DNA of 64,000 nt from Acidiluteibacter ferrifornacis (GCF_009909615.1 NZ_WWNE01000006.1:62001-126000); one strand, 5' to 3'; shown: positions 1 through 12,228, numbered from the stretch's first letter. The notes: generated by a model not told the origin, from the sequence alone. Made by a program: numbers and translations.

Positions 1-1534
1 TGCAGAACAAGAAAAAGGAATTCAAAAATTTAATACCCTATTAAGTATAGTTAATTATGCCTATGTAGACACGGTGAATAATTCGCAAATGGTAGATAAT
101 GCGATTGTTGCCGTACTAAAAGAACTTGACCCTCACTCCGTGTACATACCCAAAGATGAACTTCAAAAAATGAATGAGCCTTTAGAAGGCAATTTCGAGG
201 GTATTGGGATCCAGTTCAATATTTTAAATGATACTATTACTGTAGTTTCTCCAATTTCAGGAGGACCCTCTGAAAAGTTAGGAATACAGTCAGGTGATAA
301 AATAGTGAATATCGAAGGTGAACTAGTCGCAGGTGTTAAAATTACCAATAGTGGCGTAGCTGATCGGCTAAGAGGTAAAAAAGGCTCGATGGTCAATGTT
401 GAGATTAAGAGGACAGGTGAAAAGAAATTATTATCTTTTGATATAGAACGAGATAAAATTCCAATTTTCAGTTTGGATGCTGCTTATATGGCCACTCCAG
501 AGATTGGATACATTAAAATAAATCGTTTTGCTAGAAATACAACTCAAGAGTTTGATGAGGCGCTTTTAAAATTGAAAAAAGAAGGACTAACTGACCTCAT
601 TCTCGACTTAAGAGGCAATGGTGGTGGTTACTTAAACACTGCTTTTACTTTAGCAGATGAATTTTTGGGAGATAAGAAATTAATTGTTTACACCGAAGGA
701 TTGAAACAAAGAAGAGAAAACTATGAAGCTACCAATAGAGGAAACTTTGAGAAAGGACGATTAGTCGTTTTGATTGACGAAGGATCAGCTTCAGCAAGCG
801 AAATTGTTTCAGGAGCTATTCAAGATTGGGACAGAGGACTAATAATTGGACGAAGGTCCTTTGGAAAAGGACTGGTACAAAAACCATTTCCTCTTCCTGA
901 CGGTTCAGCTGTTAGATTAACAACAGCTAAGTATTACACTCCTACAGGACGTTCCATTCAGAAGCCATATGAAGAAGGGAAAGACGCTTACTATAAAGAT
1001 ATTGTTAATCGATATAAACATGGAGAGTTATTTTCTTCTGATAGTATCAACTTTCCAGATTCCTTAAAATACTTCACCCCAAATCATAGAGTGGTATATG
1101 GTGGTGGTGGTATTATGCCTGATTTATTTGTGCCTATTGATACCTCACTTACTTCTGATTATAATTCTAAGCTAATTCGAACTGGCGCATACAATCAGTT
1201 TATATTAAATTACTTAGATAAGAATAGAAAAAAACTTTCAAATACCTATCCAACATTCAAAGAGTACAACTCTAATTTTGAGGTCAACAATGATTTATTA
1301 GAAGATTTTTACACATACGCTGAAAAAAAGAAAGACATTGAACGCAACTTAGAGGACATTGCAACGTCTGAGAGATTAATCAAAGTTCAATTAAAAGCAC
1401 TTTTAGCAAGAAACTTATTTGAAGTTTCAGAATACTTTGAAGTAATCAACGAGTTGAATGAAGCATACCAAGAAGCACTAAAAGTATTGCAGAATGACGA
1501 ATTCATGGGATTACTAGAAGACAATAAAAAATAG
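1..1534 (+). CDS. C-terminal processing protease, S41 family (5' end cut by window)
   Basis: Periplasmic or envelope serine protease of the Prc/CtpA family, which trims or degrades proteins from the C-terminus. The reading frame is open to the left edge (frame from base 2), so the gene starts outside the window; the GTG at 74 is internal. Counting from that GTG, the LDPHSVY motif lies at residues 18-24, a PDZ domain at about 40-125 (GIGIQF...GIQSGDKI), and the protease core follows. The catalytic Ser is in GSASASE (about residue 240) and the Lys in FGKGL (residue 265), a 25-residue spacing as in Prc. A helical tail of about 100 residues ends the protein. The substrate is unknown. The DUF1573 gene begins 41 nt downstream and may be co-transcribed. 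Confidence 0.93.
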   Translation, partial: AEQEKGIQKFNTLLSIVNYAYVDTVNNSQMVDNAIVAVLKELDPHSVYIPKDELQKMNEPLEGNFEGIGIQFNILNDTITVVSPISGGPSEKLGIQSGDKIVNIEGELVAGVKITNSGVADRLRGKKGSMVNVEIKRTGEKKLLSFDIERDKIPIFSLDAAYMATPEIGYIKINRFARNTTQEFDEALLKLKKEGLTDLILDLRGNGGGYLNTAFTLADEFLGDKKLIVYTEGLKQRRENYEATNRGNFEKGRLVVLIDEGSASASEIVSGAIQDWDRGLIIGRRSFGKGLVQKPFPLPDGSAVRLTTAKYYTPTGRSIQKPYEEGKDAYYKDIVNRYKHGELFSSDSINFPDSLKYFTPNHRVVYGGGGIMPDLFVPIDTSLTSDYNSKLIRTGAYNQFILNYLDKNRKKLSNTYPTFKEYNSNFEVNNDLLEDFYTYAEKKKDIERNLEDIATSERLIKVQLKALLARNLFEVSEYFEVINELNEAYQEALKVLQNDEFMGLLEDNKK

Positions 1535-1575
1535 TTCATAATTTTACACACAACTAACAATAAACTTTAATTAAA

Positions 1576-2100
1576 ATGAAAAACAACGTACTAATAGGAA
1601 TTGTAGCCGGAATCGGACTTTTGACCGTTATTAACTCTTACATGATTTTTACAGACAATGGTGTCGACTATCAAAAAACAGAAGCCGTAACACCAACTAA
1701 TAATATTGCAGCAACTCCTGCAAATCCAAATATGGATATCCAAAGTACTCCTGAAGTGCCTGCAGGTCCTTCTACTTCGATAAAATTTGAAGAAATGGAG
1801 CATGATTTTGGAACTATTGAACAAGACACAAAAAACACCAAGATTTTTAAGTTTACTAATACAGGTGAAAATCCATTGATAATTTCTAATGCAACTGGTT
1901 CGTGTGGATGTACCGTACCTAACTACCCAAGAAATCCAATCGCACCTGGAGAAACTGGAGAAATTGAAGTTGTTTATAGCCCAGGAAAACAGGTTAATCA
2001 ACAAACAAAAACTGTAAGTATAACAGCAAATACAGAGCCATCTACTACTGTCTTACGAGTTAAAGCAAATGTTAATCCAGGTGAGCAAACTGAGGGTTAA
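1576..2100 (+). CDS. DUF1573 domain protein, membrane-anchored or exported
   Basis: A 174-residue protein with an N-terminal hydrophobic segment (residues 4-26) that is either a signal anchor or an uncleaved signal peptide. A Pro/Ala/Thr-rich linker follows, then a DUF1573 domain at about residues 68-170. DUF1573 is an immunoglobulin-like (ASPM/SPD-2/Hydin-type) beta-sandwich, recognised here by HDFG near the start and the GSCGCT motif at about residue 112. Such proteins are abundant and exported in Bacteroidota; the biochemical role is not known. The gene ends just before a strong hairpin terminator at 2117-2154, so it is the last gene of its transcript. Confidence 0.85.
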   Translation: MKNNVLIGIVAGIGLLTVINSYMIFTDNGVDYQKTEAVTPTNNIAATPANPNMDIQSTPEVPAGPSTSIKFEEMEHDFGTIEQDTKNTKIFKFTNTGENPLIISNATGSCGCTVPNYPRNPIAPGETGEIEVVYSPGKQVNQQTKTVSITANTEPSTTVLRVKANVNPGEQTEG

Positions 2101-2116
2101 TAAAAAATACAATTAT

Positions 2117-2154
2117 AAAAACGCCTTTTTGATAAACAACAAAAAGGCGTTTTT
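2117..2154. terminator. Bidirectional intrinsic terminator
   Basis: A perfect 14-bp stem (2117-2130 pairing with 2141-2154) around the core ACGCC/GGCGT, with a 10-nt loop. It is followed by T residues on the plus strand and flanked by A residues on the left, which give T residues on the minus strand. It sits between the convergent DUF1573 and Omp85-like genes and should stop both transcripts. Confidence 0.9.
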
Positions 2155-2156
2155 TT

Positions 2157-3251
2157 TTAAAATGCCTCTCCGATGGTTAAATAAAATCCATTGGTATTTT
2201 GGCCAAATCCCATATCAAGTCGAATATTAATTTTGTCATCTTCATCTAGAGCAAACCTTATTCCTCCTCCATAGGATGGTTTGATAGATTCTAATCTAAA
2301 TTCACTAAATTCATTAGCAACTGCTGCTATTCCTCCGAAAGCTACTGCCCCTATTCTCCAAAAAAGTGGGACTCGGTATTCTCCTTGAAACACTAATAAA
2401 TTTTTATCTCTAAATCTTCCTTCGTAATAGCCCCTCATTTTCCTTCGACCACCTAATAGAGCCATTTCATTAAATGGTGGTTTCCCATACATATTTACTG
2501 CATAGGTATTCATTGCTAATACCTGATCTTTGAATATACTGATGTATTTCACATAATCTATCGAGATTTTAGTAAACTCAAAAGGACTGCCAAAATATTT
2601 GCCATTTTGAGTTAAAACCAATTCTAAATAAGTCCCTTTGGAAGGAAAGTTATAATTATCCCTAGTATCGTAGATGACAATTCCTCCTAAACTAGATACA
2701 ATTCCACCATTAGCACCCCTTACTTGTCCTTGATCCAATATTCCATTGGTTTCAACATCTCCTACATCATAATTATCAAACCAATACCGTATACCTGCAT
2801 AAACATTTTTCCGAACCAACTTCGTATAATTCAATCGAACCCTTGAGTAGTTCACTTCGTAGTTTTCTTCTGAAGTAGAATTCGTACTTGACCCTACACC
2901 CCAAAAATTATAGGTATAATCATAATAGCCAATTTCACCAAAAGAAAAATATTGATCATTCTTCCAATACAATTGAAACGGTAAATAAAACAAAGATTGT
3001 TTTTCTTGAGTATAGGCTCCACCCAATTGAAATTGCGAATTTCTAGCCGTTGGAGACTGTCCTTTAAACCGAAAAGAAAAAAATCCAACAGCACCGAATG
3101 CCCAGCGCGTTTCAGGAGTATAGTATACTACTGGAAGAGGTGTAAAATGAAATCGCTTCGTTGAGTCGGGTGTTTGATCTGACTTGTTGTCTTGCGAAAA
3201 AACTCCAAGACATAAAAGTAGTGAATACGATAAAAAGGAAAATTTCTTCAA
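2157..3251 (-). CDS. BamA/TamA-family (Omp85-type) outer-membrane beta-barrel protein
   Basis: A 364-residue protein with a Sec signal peptide (about residues 1-19, ending ...LGVFSQ). The mature part is almost all alternating beta-strand sequence rich in Tyr, Phe and Gly. It ends in Phe (TIGEAF), the C-terminal outer-membrane insertion signal. The end of the barrel (LGGRRKMRGYYEGRF, then a GIRFAL-like strand) resembles the Omp85/surface-antigen D15 barrel, whose RGY-type loop-6 motif matches the RGYYEGR here. No POTRA domains precede the barrel, so it is not BamA itself; a short BamA/TamA-like protein of unknown substrate is the best description. It stands alone between a terminator and the ubiD-like gene, 24 nt downstream of the latter. 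Confidence 0.8.
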   Translation of the reverse strand: MKKFSFLSYSLLLCLGVFSQDNKSDQTPDSTKRFHFTPLPVVYYTPETRWAFGAVGFFSFRFKGQSPTARNSQFQLGGAYTQEKQSLFYLPFQLYWKNDQYFSFGEIGYYDYTYNFWGVGSSTNSTSEENYEVNYSRVRLNYTKLVRKNVYAGIRYWFDNYDVGDVETNGILDQGQVRGANGGIVSSLGGIVIYDTRDNYNFPSKGTYLELVLTQNGKYFGSPFEFTKISIDYVKYISIFKDQVLAMNTYAVNMYGKPPFNEMALLGGRRKMRGYYEGRFRDKNLLVFQGEYRVPLFWRIGAVAFGGIAAVANEFSEFRLESIKPSYGGGIRFALDEDDKINIRLDMGFGQNTNGFYLTIGEAF

Positions 3252-3275
3252 AAGCGATCTTTTAGAGCAATGAAG

Positions 3276-5117
3276 TTAAATAATTCCATATAAAGAACCA
3301 CCCTTTTCTGCTAATCGGTCCACACTTTTTTCAACTTCTGGGTCTTTAACTAAAGGTGGGGCATGATGTGGTTTTGTTCGCGCATCAATAATGATTGCAG
3401 TTTTAGCTCCCCAATGCTTGTTCTCCATCGTTTCATTTACCCCATAAATATCATGAGATGGATTACTTTTTGTAAAAGTTTCCCAAAGAAAATTATTTAA
3501 CGTTTTAGCAGTAAAACTACTATCGTCAACAATTAGTATTAAAGGAAATTGATTCAATTCTTCATGATATAACTCAAGATACGCAGCTATTCTCCTTACT
3601 CTCCTTTTTTCTATTTCATAGCTTTCGAATGAAGCACCAGAAAAAGCAAGAACCCCTGGAATAACCGATCTAGGTGAAGCAAAATCTTCAGGAATGTTTT
3701 CAAATAACGGACAACCTTTTCCAAGTGTACGTTTCTTATCTCCTGAAGCCGCAACCACTAACTTTGAACCAGTGTTTAATCCATCACCACTATAATCTAA
3801 AGTGTCAATACTTGTTTTGGTATAGAAGTGAAAATCTCTCTGCAAGTCAATTCGTTCAAGGATTCCTATGAGAAACTCTGCCTCTTCATGAATATCCATT
3901 AAGGGGTTATCGGCTTTGTTAGCAATAAAGAGATATTTTGCTAAACTCAACTGACCTGTTCCTAAAATGTGATTTGCGATTGTCAATAGTTCCTTTGGAG
4001 CTTGATCTTTTAAATAAGGTGTATACCGCTCACTACCTATTGCAAAAAGCAGTGGGTGGACTCCTGCTGCATCTACAGCATGCACAGCATGTAACCCAGG
4101 AATTTCCTGTGGTATAGCTTCTCCAGTCATGTCATGAATTAATGCACCAAAACTCGTATCTTCTTGGGGTGGCCTTCCAACTACTGTAAATGGCCAAATA
4201 GCACCCTTGCGATGATAAACCTTTTTTACTTTCATCAACGGAAAGTCATGTTTTAAACTATAATAACCAAGGTGATCTCCAAAAGGCCCTTCAGGTTTAT
4301 TTTCATTTGGAAAGACCTCCCCAGTTATTACAAAGTCAGCTTCAGAAGAAATAGCGTAACCTTCCTTGTCATAACTATACCTAAACCTCCTAGCTCCTAA
4401 AGCACCTGCAAAAGTTAATTCTGAGATTCCCTCAGGCAGGGGCATTACAGCAGAGAAAGTATGCGCGGGAGGCCCACCCACAAAAATACTGACCTTTAAA
4501 GGCTGCCCTTTTTCATTAGCTTTGGTTTGATGCACACCAATACCACGATGCAATTGGTAGTGTAATCCTATTTCCTTATCCTGAATATAATCATTCCCAC
4601 CAAGCTGTATTCGATACATTCCCAAATTTGAATTCATAACACCAGGCTTATCAATATCTTCGCTATAAACGATAGGTAGCGTTACAAACGGACCTCCATC
4701 CATAGGCCAACATTGGATTTGAGGAAGTTTAGAAATGGAAGTTTCAAATTCTGTTACTGGGTTCTTACTAGTTTTCTTGGGAAGAGCCGTTAATGCTGTA
4801 AAAGGAACTGAAATATTTTTGATCGGATTTTTTAATGCAGAAAGCGGGTCTCCTTTTAATCGAATCAATTGTTCTACTTTAGAGATAGTATCTCTAAACA
4901 TAAATTTAGACCGTTCGACAGAACCAAATAAATTAGAAACAGCTTGAAATTGGCAGCCCTTTATATTTTCAAATAAGATGGCAGGACCATTATTCTCAAA
5001 AACTCTTAAATGTATAGCTGCCATTTCGAGATATGGGTCAACTTCTTCCTTTATTCTAATCAGATGACCATTTTTCTCTAAATCAATAATGCATTCTTGC
5101 ATGCTTTTGTAGCCCAT
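3276..5117 (-). CDS. UbiD-family decarboxylase
   Basis: A 613-residue enzyme of the UbiD family, which reversibly (de)carboxylates aromatic or unsaturated acids using prenylated FMN. The family signature PEGPFGDHLGYYS is present at about residues 276-288 and carries the conserved acid residues of the prFMN site. Other conserved blocks are NLGMYRIQ and IGVHQTKANEKG. Residues after about 500 extend beyond the roughly 490-residue E. coli UbiD, as is common in Bacteroidota homologues. The substrate cannot be assigned from sequence: menaquinone biosynthesis is possible, but no other men/mqn/ubi gene and no UbiX-type prFMN synthase gene is in the window. A TATATTTG -7 element lies 26 nt upstream of the start codon. 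Confidence 0.85.
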   Translation of the reverse strand: MGYKSMQECIIDLEKNGHLIRIKEEVDPYLEMAAIHLRVFENNGPAILFENIKGCQFQAVSNLFGSVERSKFMFRDTISKVEQLIRLKGDPLSALKNPIKNISVPFTALTALPKKTSKNPVTEFETSISKLPQIQCWPMDGGPFVTLPIVYSEDIDKPGVMNSNLGMYRIQLGGNDYIQDKEIGLHYQLHRGIGVHQTKANEKGQPLKVSIFVGGPPAHTFSAVMPLPEGISELTFAGALGARRFRYSYDKEGYAISSEADFVITGEVFPNENKPEGPFGDHLGYYSLKHDFPLMKVKKVYHRKGAIWPFTVVGRPPQEDTSFGALIHDMTGEAIPQEIPGLHAVHAVDAAGVHPLLFAIGSERYTPYLKDQAPKELLTIANHILGTGQLSLAKYLFIANKADNPLMDIHEEAEFLIGILERIDLQRDFHFYTKTSIDTLDYSGDGLNTGSKLVVAASGDKKRTLGKGCPLFENIPEDFASPRSVIPGVLAFSGASFESYEIEKRRVRRIAAYLELYHEELNQFPLILIVDDSSFTAKTLNNFLWETFTKSNPSHDIYGVNETMENKHWGAKTAIIIDARTKPHHAPPLVKDPEVEKSVDRLAEKGGSLYGII

Positions 5118-5142
5118 AAATCCAGTTCAATTTGATATGAAA

Positions 5143-5150
5143 CAAATATA
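5143..5150 (-). promoter_or_regulatory. -7 promoter element for the UbiD-family gene
   Basis: On the minus strand this reads TATATTTG, an exact match to the Bacteroidota sigma-A -7 consensus TAnnTTTG. No clear TTG -33 box is seen at 19-21 nt. The predicted transcription start would be near 5136, about 20 nt before the start codon. Confidence 0.5.
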
Positions 5151-5177
5151 AGATAGAAGAGTTTTCTAGAAGAAAAA

Positions 5178-5210
5178 AAAGGCCTAAAGTGTTCATCACG
5201 ATAGGCCTTT
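5178..5210 (-). terminator. Intrinsic terminator downstream of gltA
   Basis: A 9-bp perfect stem, AAAGGCCTA (5178-5186) with TAGGCCTTT (5202-5210), and a 15-nt loop. On the minus strand it is followed by a run of T residues (complement of 5172-5180). It starts 20 nt after the gltA stop codon and would end the transcript that carries carA, eno and gltA. Confidence 0.85.
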
Positions 5211-5229
5211 ATATATTATCTAAATTTTA

Positions 5230-6516
5230 TTATCTTTTTTCCATAGGAACGAAAGGTCTTAAATTTGCCCCTGTATAAATCTGTCTAGGACGACCAATTG
5301 GTTCTCCATTTTCTCTCATTTCTTTCCATTGTGCAATCCATCCCGGAAGTCTACCAATTGCAAACATTACAGTAAACATAGAAGTTGGTATTCCAATTGC
5401 TCTGTAAATAATTCCTGAATAGAAGTCTACATTAGGATATAATTTTCTTTCGATAAAATACGGATCACTCAATGCAACTTCTTCAAGACCTTTAGCAATT
5501 TCTAGAATTGGATCATTTATTCCCAATTTAGCCAAAACGTCGTCTGCAGCCTTTTTAATAATCTTCGCTCTTGGGTCAAAGTTTTTATATACTCTGTGAC
5601 CAAAACCCATCAATCTAAAAGGATCGTCTTTGTCTTTAGCTTTAGCCATATATTTTTTAACATCTCCACCATCTGCTTGAATAGCCTCTAACATCTCTAT
5701 AACAGCTTGATTCGCTCCACCATGAAGTGGTCCCCACAATGCATTAATACCACCTGATATAGAAGCATACAAACTAGCATGCGAAGAACCAACAAGTCTA
5801 ACAGTTGATGTAGAACAGTTTTGCTCATGATCAGCATGTAGAATTAACAACTTATCTAACGCACTTGCAACAACTGGATCTACTTTATAATCATCAGTTG
5901 GCAAAGCGAACATCATCTTTAAAAAGTTGGAGCAGTAGTCCAATCGATTATCAGGATAGTTAACAGGATGTCCAATTTCATTCTTATATGCCCAAGCCGC
6001 CATAGTTGGCAATTTGGCTAAAATTCTCAAGATACTAAGATTAACACCTTCTGCAGATCTATTCGGATCTAATGATTCAGGATAAAATGCTGTCAATGAA
6101 GAAACCAATGAAGATAAAACTCCCATTGGGTGAGCATTAGAAGGGAACCCATCTAAAATACTTTTAATATCTTCATGTATTAAAGTGTGATGAGTAATTT
6201 TTGATTTAAAGTTTTCAAGTTCTTTGGCAGTTGGTAACTCTCCATTAATCAATAAATATGAGACCTCTAAAAAAGTAGATTTTTCAGCTAATTCCTCTAT
6301 CGAATACCCTCTGTACCTCAAAATACCTTTTTCTCCATCTAGAAAAGTTATTGCGCTTTCTGTTGAACCAGTATTTTTAAATCCTGGATCTATCGTAACT
6401 AAACCAGATTCGGCTCTTAATTTAGCAATATCAATTGCACGCTCGCCTTCGGTTCCTTCAATAATAGGGAGCTGGTATACTTGGTCACCAACTTTAACTT
6501 CTACAAATTCAGACAT
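5230..6516 (-). CDS. gltA: Citrate synthase
   Basis: Condenses oxaloacetate and acetyl-CoA to citrate, the entry reaction of the TCA cycle, in the cytoplasm. The 428-residue length and the N-terminal beta-strand region (residues 1-50) fit the hexameric type II enzyme. Active-site blocks are present: HADHEQN, the GPLHGGANQ block with the catalytic His, GFGHRVYKNFDPRA, and the DFYSG block with the catalytic Asp. It is the last gene of the minus-strand block, 115 nt downstream of eno, so it may be read from the upstream promoters, have its own, or both; I saw no exact TAnnTTTG box in the gap. Confidence 0.97.
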   Translation of the reverse strand: MSEFVEVKVGDQVYQLPIIEGTEGERAIDIAKLRAESGLVTIDPGFKNTGSTESAITFLDGEKGILRYRGYSIEELAEKSTFLEVSYLLINGELPTAKELENFKSKITHHTLIHEDIKSILDGFPSNAHPMGVLSSLVSSLTAFYPESLDPNRSAEGVNLSILRILAKLPTMAAWAYKNEIGHPVNYPDNRLDYCSNFLKMMFALPTDDYKVDPVVASALDKLLILHADHEQNCSTSTVRLVGSSHASLYASISGGINALWGPLHGGANQAVIEMLEAIQADGGDVKKYMAKAKDKDDPFRLMGFGHRVYKNFDPRAKIIKKAADDVLAKLGINDPILEIAKGLEEVALSDPYFIERKLYPNVDFYSGIIYRAIGIPTSMFTVMFAIGRLPGWIAQWKEMRENGEPIGRPRQIYTGANLRPFVPMEKR

Positions 6517-6631
6517 ATATATAATTATGTTTAGAGTGTTATTTTTTCTTATTCAATTCTTACAAATAGCAATATCTGCAAGGCATTTTGGGTTTGCTAA
6601 TTTAGCCAACAAACCAGCAAATCACAAATAC

Positions 6632-9035
<2,404 letters not shown>

Positions 9036-9067
9036 AATAAGCTATAAAGTTTAAAAAATTACTCAAA

Positions 9068-9099
9068 AAAAAAGATAAAACTAACGTTTTATCTTTTTT
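9068..9099. terminator. Intrinsic terminator after rplQ
   Basis: A perfect 14-bp stem (9068-9081 with 9086-9099) with a 4-nt loop, around GATAAAAC/GTTTTATC. On the minus strand it runs into a T tract (complement of 9065-9073). It separates the ribosomal transcript ending at rplQ from carA-eno-gltA. Confidence 0.88.
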
Positions 9100-9119
9100 A
9101 TATTTTCTATGAAAGCCAA

Positions 9120-9617
9120 TTAGTCATTCTTTGTATTGTCAGACTCTTCAGCATTGTTTGTGCTCGTTTCAGCAGTAGTATCAGCAGCTTTTTTAGCACC
9201 ACCTCTACGACTTCTCTTTGGCTTAGCAGCTGCTTTTTCAGCACCGCCAACATAAAGATCATTGAAATCTACTAATTCCATCATACACATCTCTGCATTA
9301 TCACCTAAACGATTTCCAGTCTTAATGATACGAGTATATCCTCCAGGTCTGTTTGCGATTTTAGGTGCTACCTCCCTGAATAACTCAGAAACCGCATCTT
9401 TACTTCTAAGGTAACTAAATACAGTTCTACGCATGTGAGTTGAATCATCCTTTGACTTTGTAATCAAAGGCTCTACATATCCTCTCAAAGCTTTAGCTTT
9501 AGCCAATGTTGTATTAATTCTCTTGTGCTCAATTAAAGAACAAGCCATATTCGAAAGCATTGCTTTTCTATGACCACTTTTTCTACTTAAGTGGTTAACC
9601 TTTTTACCGTGTCTCAT
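9120..9617 (-). CDS. rplQ: 50S ribosomal protein L17
   Basis: Large-subunit protein near the exit tunnel. Residues 1-about 120 match L17 (start [25 protein letters not shown] block). Residues about 125-165 form an extra tail, first Lys/Arg/Ala-rich and then acidic. The whole protein is 165 residues against 127 in E. coli; tails of this kind are usual in Bacteroidota L17. It is the last gene of the ribosomal cluster, 5 nt downstream of rpoA and followed by a terminator. Confidence 0.98.
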   Translation of the reverse strand: MRHGKKVNHLSRKSGHRKAMLSNMACSLIEHKRINTTLAKAKALRGYVEPLITKSKDDSTHMRRTVFSYLRSKDAVSELFREVAPKIANRPGGYTRIIKTGNRLGDNAEMCMMELVDFNDLYVGGAEKAAAKPKRSRRGGAKKAADTTAETSTNNAEESDNTKND

Positions 9618-9622
9618 TTTCC

Positions 9623-10615
9623 TTAGTCCTTATCTAATTTATACTTCGCTACATTCATACCGAAATGAAGACCCTTCTTTTCAACTAATTCGTCTAGTTC
9701 GGTTAATGATTTCTTTCCAAAATTTCTGAATTTCAATAGATCACTCTTATTGAAAGTTACAAGCTCTCCTAAAGTTTCAACATCTGCAGCTTTCAAACAA
9801 TTTAATGCTCTAACAGAAAGATCCATATCGACTAATTTGTTTTTCAACAACTGTCTCATGTGCAATGAATCTTCATCAAACTCTTCTACCGCTGATTTTT
9901 CTTCACTATCAATTGTAATCTTTTCATCAGAAAACAACATAAAGTGTTGAATTAAAATCTTAGCAGATTCTTTTAAAGCTTCTTTTGGGTGAATTGATCC
10001 ATCGGTTTCGATTGTTAAAACTAACTTCTCGTAATCCGTTTTCTGTTCAACTCTGTAATTCTCTATATTATACTTAACATTTTTAATAGGAGTATAGATT
10101 GAGTCTATTGGAATAACACCTACAACTGATTCAGGTAATGCATTCTCTTCAGAAGGAACATATCCTCTACCCTTATTAATAGTAATTTCGATAGTCAACT
10201 TAACAGATGTTTCCATGCTGCAAATCACTAAATCAGGATTCAAAACTTGAAAAGCTGATGTAAACTTACCGATATCACCTGCAGAAAAATTCTCTTGATT
10301 ACTTACTGTAATAACTACTTTCTCGCTATCAGTTCCTTCTATTTGTTGTTTAAAACGAACTTGCTTTAAGTTCAAAATAATTGAAGTAACATCTTCTACT
10401 ACGCCTTTAATAGTTGCGAACTCGTGATCAACTCCCTCTATTTTTAAAGAAGTTATCGCAAATCCTTCTAAAGAAGAAAGTAAAATTCGGCGAATAGCAT
10501 TACCAATAGTAATTCCATAACCTGGTTCTAATGGACGAAACTCAAATTGACCTTCGAAATCGTTAGATTCAATCATTATTACCTTGTCAGGTCTTTGAAA
10601 ATCTAATATTGCCAT
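9623..10615 (-). CDS. rpoA: RNA polymerase alpha subunit
   Basis: The 330-residue alpha subunit, which dimerises to nucleate RNA polymerase assembly and contacts upstream DNA and activators. The N-terminal domain (about 1-235) includes [12 protein letters not shown] flexible acidic linker is followed by the C-terminal domain (about 250-325) with VRALNCLKA, which contains the Arg equivalent to E. coli Arg265, and the helix-hairpin-helix [10 protein letters not shown]. It sits in the alpha operon between rpsD (27 nt upstream) and rplQ (5 nt downstream). Confidence 0.99.
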   Translation of the reverse strand: MAILDFQRPDKVIMIESNDFEGQFEFRPLEPGYGITIGNAIRRILLSSLEGFAITSLKIEGVDHEFATIKGVVEDVTSIILNLKQVRFKQQIEGTDSEKVVITVSNQENFSAGDIGKFTSAFQVLNPDLVICSMETSVKLTIEITINKGRGYVPSEENALPESVVGVIPIDSIYTPIKNVKYNIENYRVEQKTDYEKLVLTIETDGSIHPKEALKESAKILIQHFMLFSDEKITIDSEEKSAVEEFDEDSLHMRQLLKNKLVDMDLSVRALNCLKAADVETLGELVTFNKSDLLKFRNFGKKSLTELDELVEKKGLHFGMNVAKYKLDKD

Positions 10616-10642
10616 GTTTATTTTTTCTAGTGAATGAATAGA

Positions 10643-11248
10643 TTATTTAGAGTACAATTCCACGATAAGCTGCTCCTTGATGTTCTCAGGGATCTGCTCT
10701 CTTTCTGGAGAAATAATAAACTTCCCTTTCATAGAAGCATTATCCCACTCTAACCAATCAAAATTATTTTTTCTTGATGCCAAAGAAGCCGTAATCGTTT
10801 CTAAAGACTTTGACTTTTCTCGTACTTCAATAACATCTCCTGCTTTTACAGTGTATGAAGGAATGTTTACTACATTTCCATTAACAACGATATGTCTATG
10901 ACCTACTAATTGGCGAGCTGCACTTCTTGTAGGAGCAATTCCAAATCTAAAAACAACGTTATCTAAACGTGCTTCACAAAGCTTCAATAAGTTTTCCCCT
11001 GTAATACCTTTCAGTCTGTTTGCCTTTTCAAAGATATTAGCAAATTGTTTTTCAAGGATACCATAAGTATACTTTGCTTTCTGCTTTTCCATTAATTGAA
11101 TAGAATATTCAGATTGCTTTCCTCTTCTTTTATTAGGACCATGCTGTCCAGGAGGATAATTCTTTTTTTCTAACGCTTTGTCTGCACCAAAAATCGGTTC
11201 TCTGAATTTTCTTGCAATTTTAGATTTAGGACCTGTATATCTTGCCAT
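10643..11248 (-). CDS. rpsD: 30S ribosomal protein S4
   Basis: Primary 16S rRNA binder of the small subunit; in some bacteria it also represses the alpha operon by binding its mRNA. 201 residues, with the S4 RNA-binding domain at about 93-155 (RLDNVVFR...[13 protein letters not shown]). The N-terminal zinc-binding Cys cluster found in some S4 proteins is absent: there is no Cys in the first 60 residues. Gaps are 41 nt to rpsK and 27 nt to rpoA. Confidence 0.99.
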   Translation of the reverse strand: MARYTGPKSKIARKFREPIFGADKALEKKNYPPGQHGPNKRRGKQSEYSIQLMEKQKAKYTYGILEKQFANIFEKANRLKGITGENLLKLCEARLDNVVFRFGIAPTRSAARQLVGHRHIVVNGNVVNIPSYTVKAGDVIEVREKSKSLETITASLASRKNNFDWLEWDNASMKGKFIISPEREQIPENIKEQLIVELYSK

Positions 11249-11289
11249 TTCTAATAATTATTTTTCTTGATAAAAATCTAAAGTATAAA

Positions 11290-11676
11290 TTAAACTCGTC
11301 TACGTTTCGGAGGACGACATCCATTGTGAGGAACTGGAGTTACATCAATAATTTCTGAAACTTCAATACCTGAATTATGAATTGTTCTGATAGCAGATTC
11401 TCTACCTGCACCAGGACCTTTTACATAAACCTTCACTTTTCTTAATCCAGCTTCATGTGCTACTTTAGAACAATCTTGCGCAGCCATCTGTGCTGCATAA
11501 GGTGTATTCTTTTTAGAACCCTTAAATCCCATTTTCCCTGACGAAGACCAAGAAATTACTTGTCCTGTAGAATTCGTAAGTGAAATAATTATGTTATTAA
11601 AGGTAGCGTGTATGTGCGCCTGCCCTACAGCTTCAACCTTAACTATTCTTTTCTTTTTCGCAGTCGATTTTGCCAT
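11290..11676 (-). CDS. rpsK: 30S ribosomal protein S11
   Basis: Small-subunit platform protein near the mRNA exit site. At 128 residues it is standard length, with the S11 core ([25 protein letters not shown]) and the conserved basic C-terminus [11 protein letters not shown]. It lies between rpsM (17 nt upstream) and rpsD. Confidence 0.99.
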   Translation of the reverse strand: MAKSTAKKKRIVKVEAVGQAHIHATFNNIIISLTNSTGQVISWSSSGKMGFKGSKKNTPYAAQMAAQDCSKVAHEAGLRKVKVYVKGPGAGRESAIRTIHNSGIEVSEIIDVTPVPHNGCRPPKRRRV

Positions 11677-11693
11677 CTTCTATACTTTATTTA

Positions 11694-12071
11694 CTATTTA
11701 GTAGCTTTCTTTTTGTTTGCAACAGTTTTCTTCTTTCCTTTTCGAGTACGAGCATTATTCTTCGTCTTTTGTCCTCTTAAAGGCAATCCAACTCTGTGTC
11801 TAACTCCTCGATAACAGCCAATATCCATTAATCGCTTAATGTTCAATTGAGTTTCTGATCTAAGAGCACCCTCTACTTTAATACCATCTGTGATAATCTT
11901 TCTAATTGCAGAAAGTTCATCATCGTTCCAGTCCTGAACTTTAGTATTCCAATCAACTTTAGCTTCAGTTAAAATATTCTGGGCAGTCTTTCTACCAATA
12001 CCATAAATGTAAGTTAAACCGATTTCACCTCTTTTGTTCTTCGGTAAATCTATACCTGCTATCCTAGCCAT
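11694..12071 (-). CDS. rpsM: 30S ribosomal protein S13
   Basis: Small-subunit head protein contacting tRNA and forming bridges to L5. 125 residues. It starts [25 protein letters not shown] and has the [23 protein letters not shown]-type signature in its C-terminal half, then a Lys-rich tail. It lies 25 nt downstream of rpmJ. Confidence 0.99.
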   Translation of the reverse strand: MARIAGIDLPKNKRGEIGLTYIYGIGRKTAQNILTEAKVDWNTKVQDWNDDELSAIRKIITDGIKVEGALRSETQLNIKRLMDIGCYRGVRHRVGLPLRGQKTKNNARTRKGKKKTVANKKKATK

Positions 12072-12096
12072 ATATGCTTAATTTATTTCTTAATTA

Positions 12097-12213
12097 CTAT
12101 CCTTGTCTTTGTTTGAACTTAGGGTTCTTTTTGTTGATCACGTAAAGTTTTCCCTTTCTTCTAACAATTTTGCATTCCGCACTTCTCTTCTTAATTGATG
12201 CTCTTACTTTCAT
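12097..12213 (-). CDS. rpmJ: 50S ribosomal protein L36, zinc-free form
   Basis: A 38-codon gene found by reading the gap between infA and rpsM: ATG at 12213, TAG at 12097-12099. The protein begins [20 protein letters not shown] and ends NPKFKQRQG, the typical start and end of L36. Of the four zinc ligands of the Cys-plus form (C11, C14, C27, H33) only Cys14 remains; the others are Ser11, Asn27 and Phe33, so it should not bind zinc. A promoter box (TAACTTTG) lies just upstream, at 12235-12242. Confidence 0.96.
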   Translation of the reverse strand: MKVRASIKKRSAECKIVRRKGKLYVINKKNPKFKQRQG

Positions 12214-12228
12214 GTTTACCTATTTTTC

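Noticed and set aside
74-1534. GTG at 74 as the start of the S41 protease
   Set aside because: The frame is open from base 2 and the upstream residues (...SIVNYAYVDTV) continue the family pattern, so the gene is cut by the window edge.
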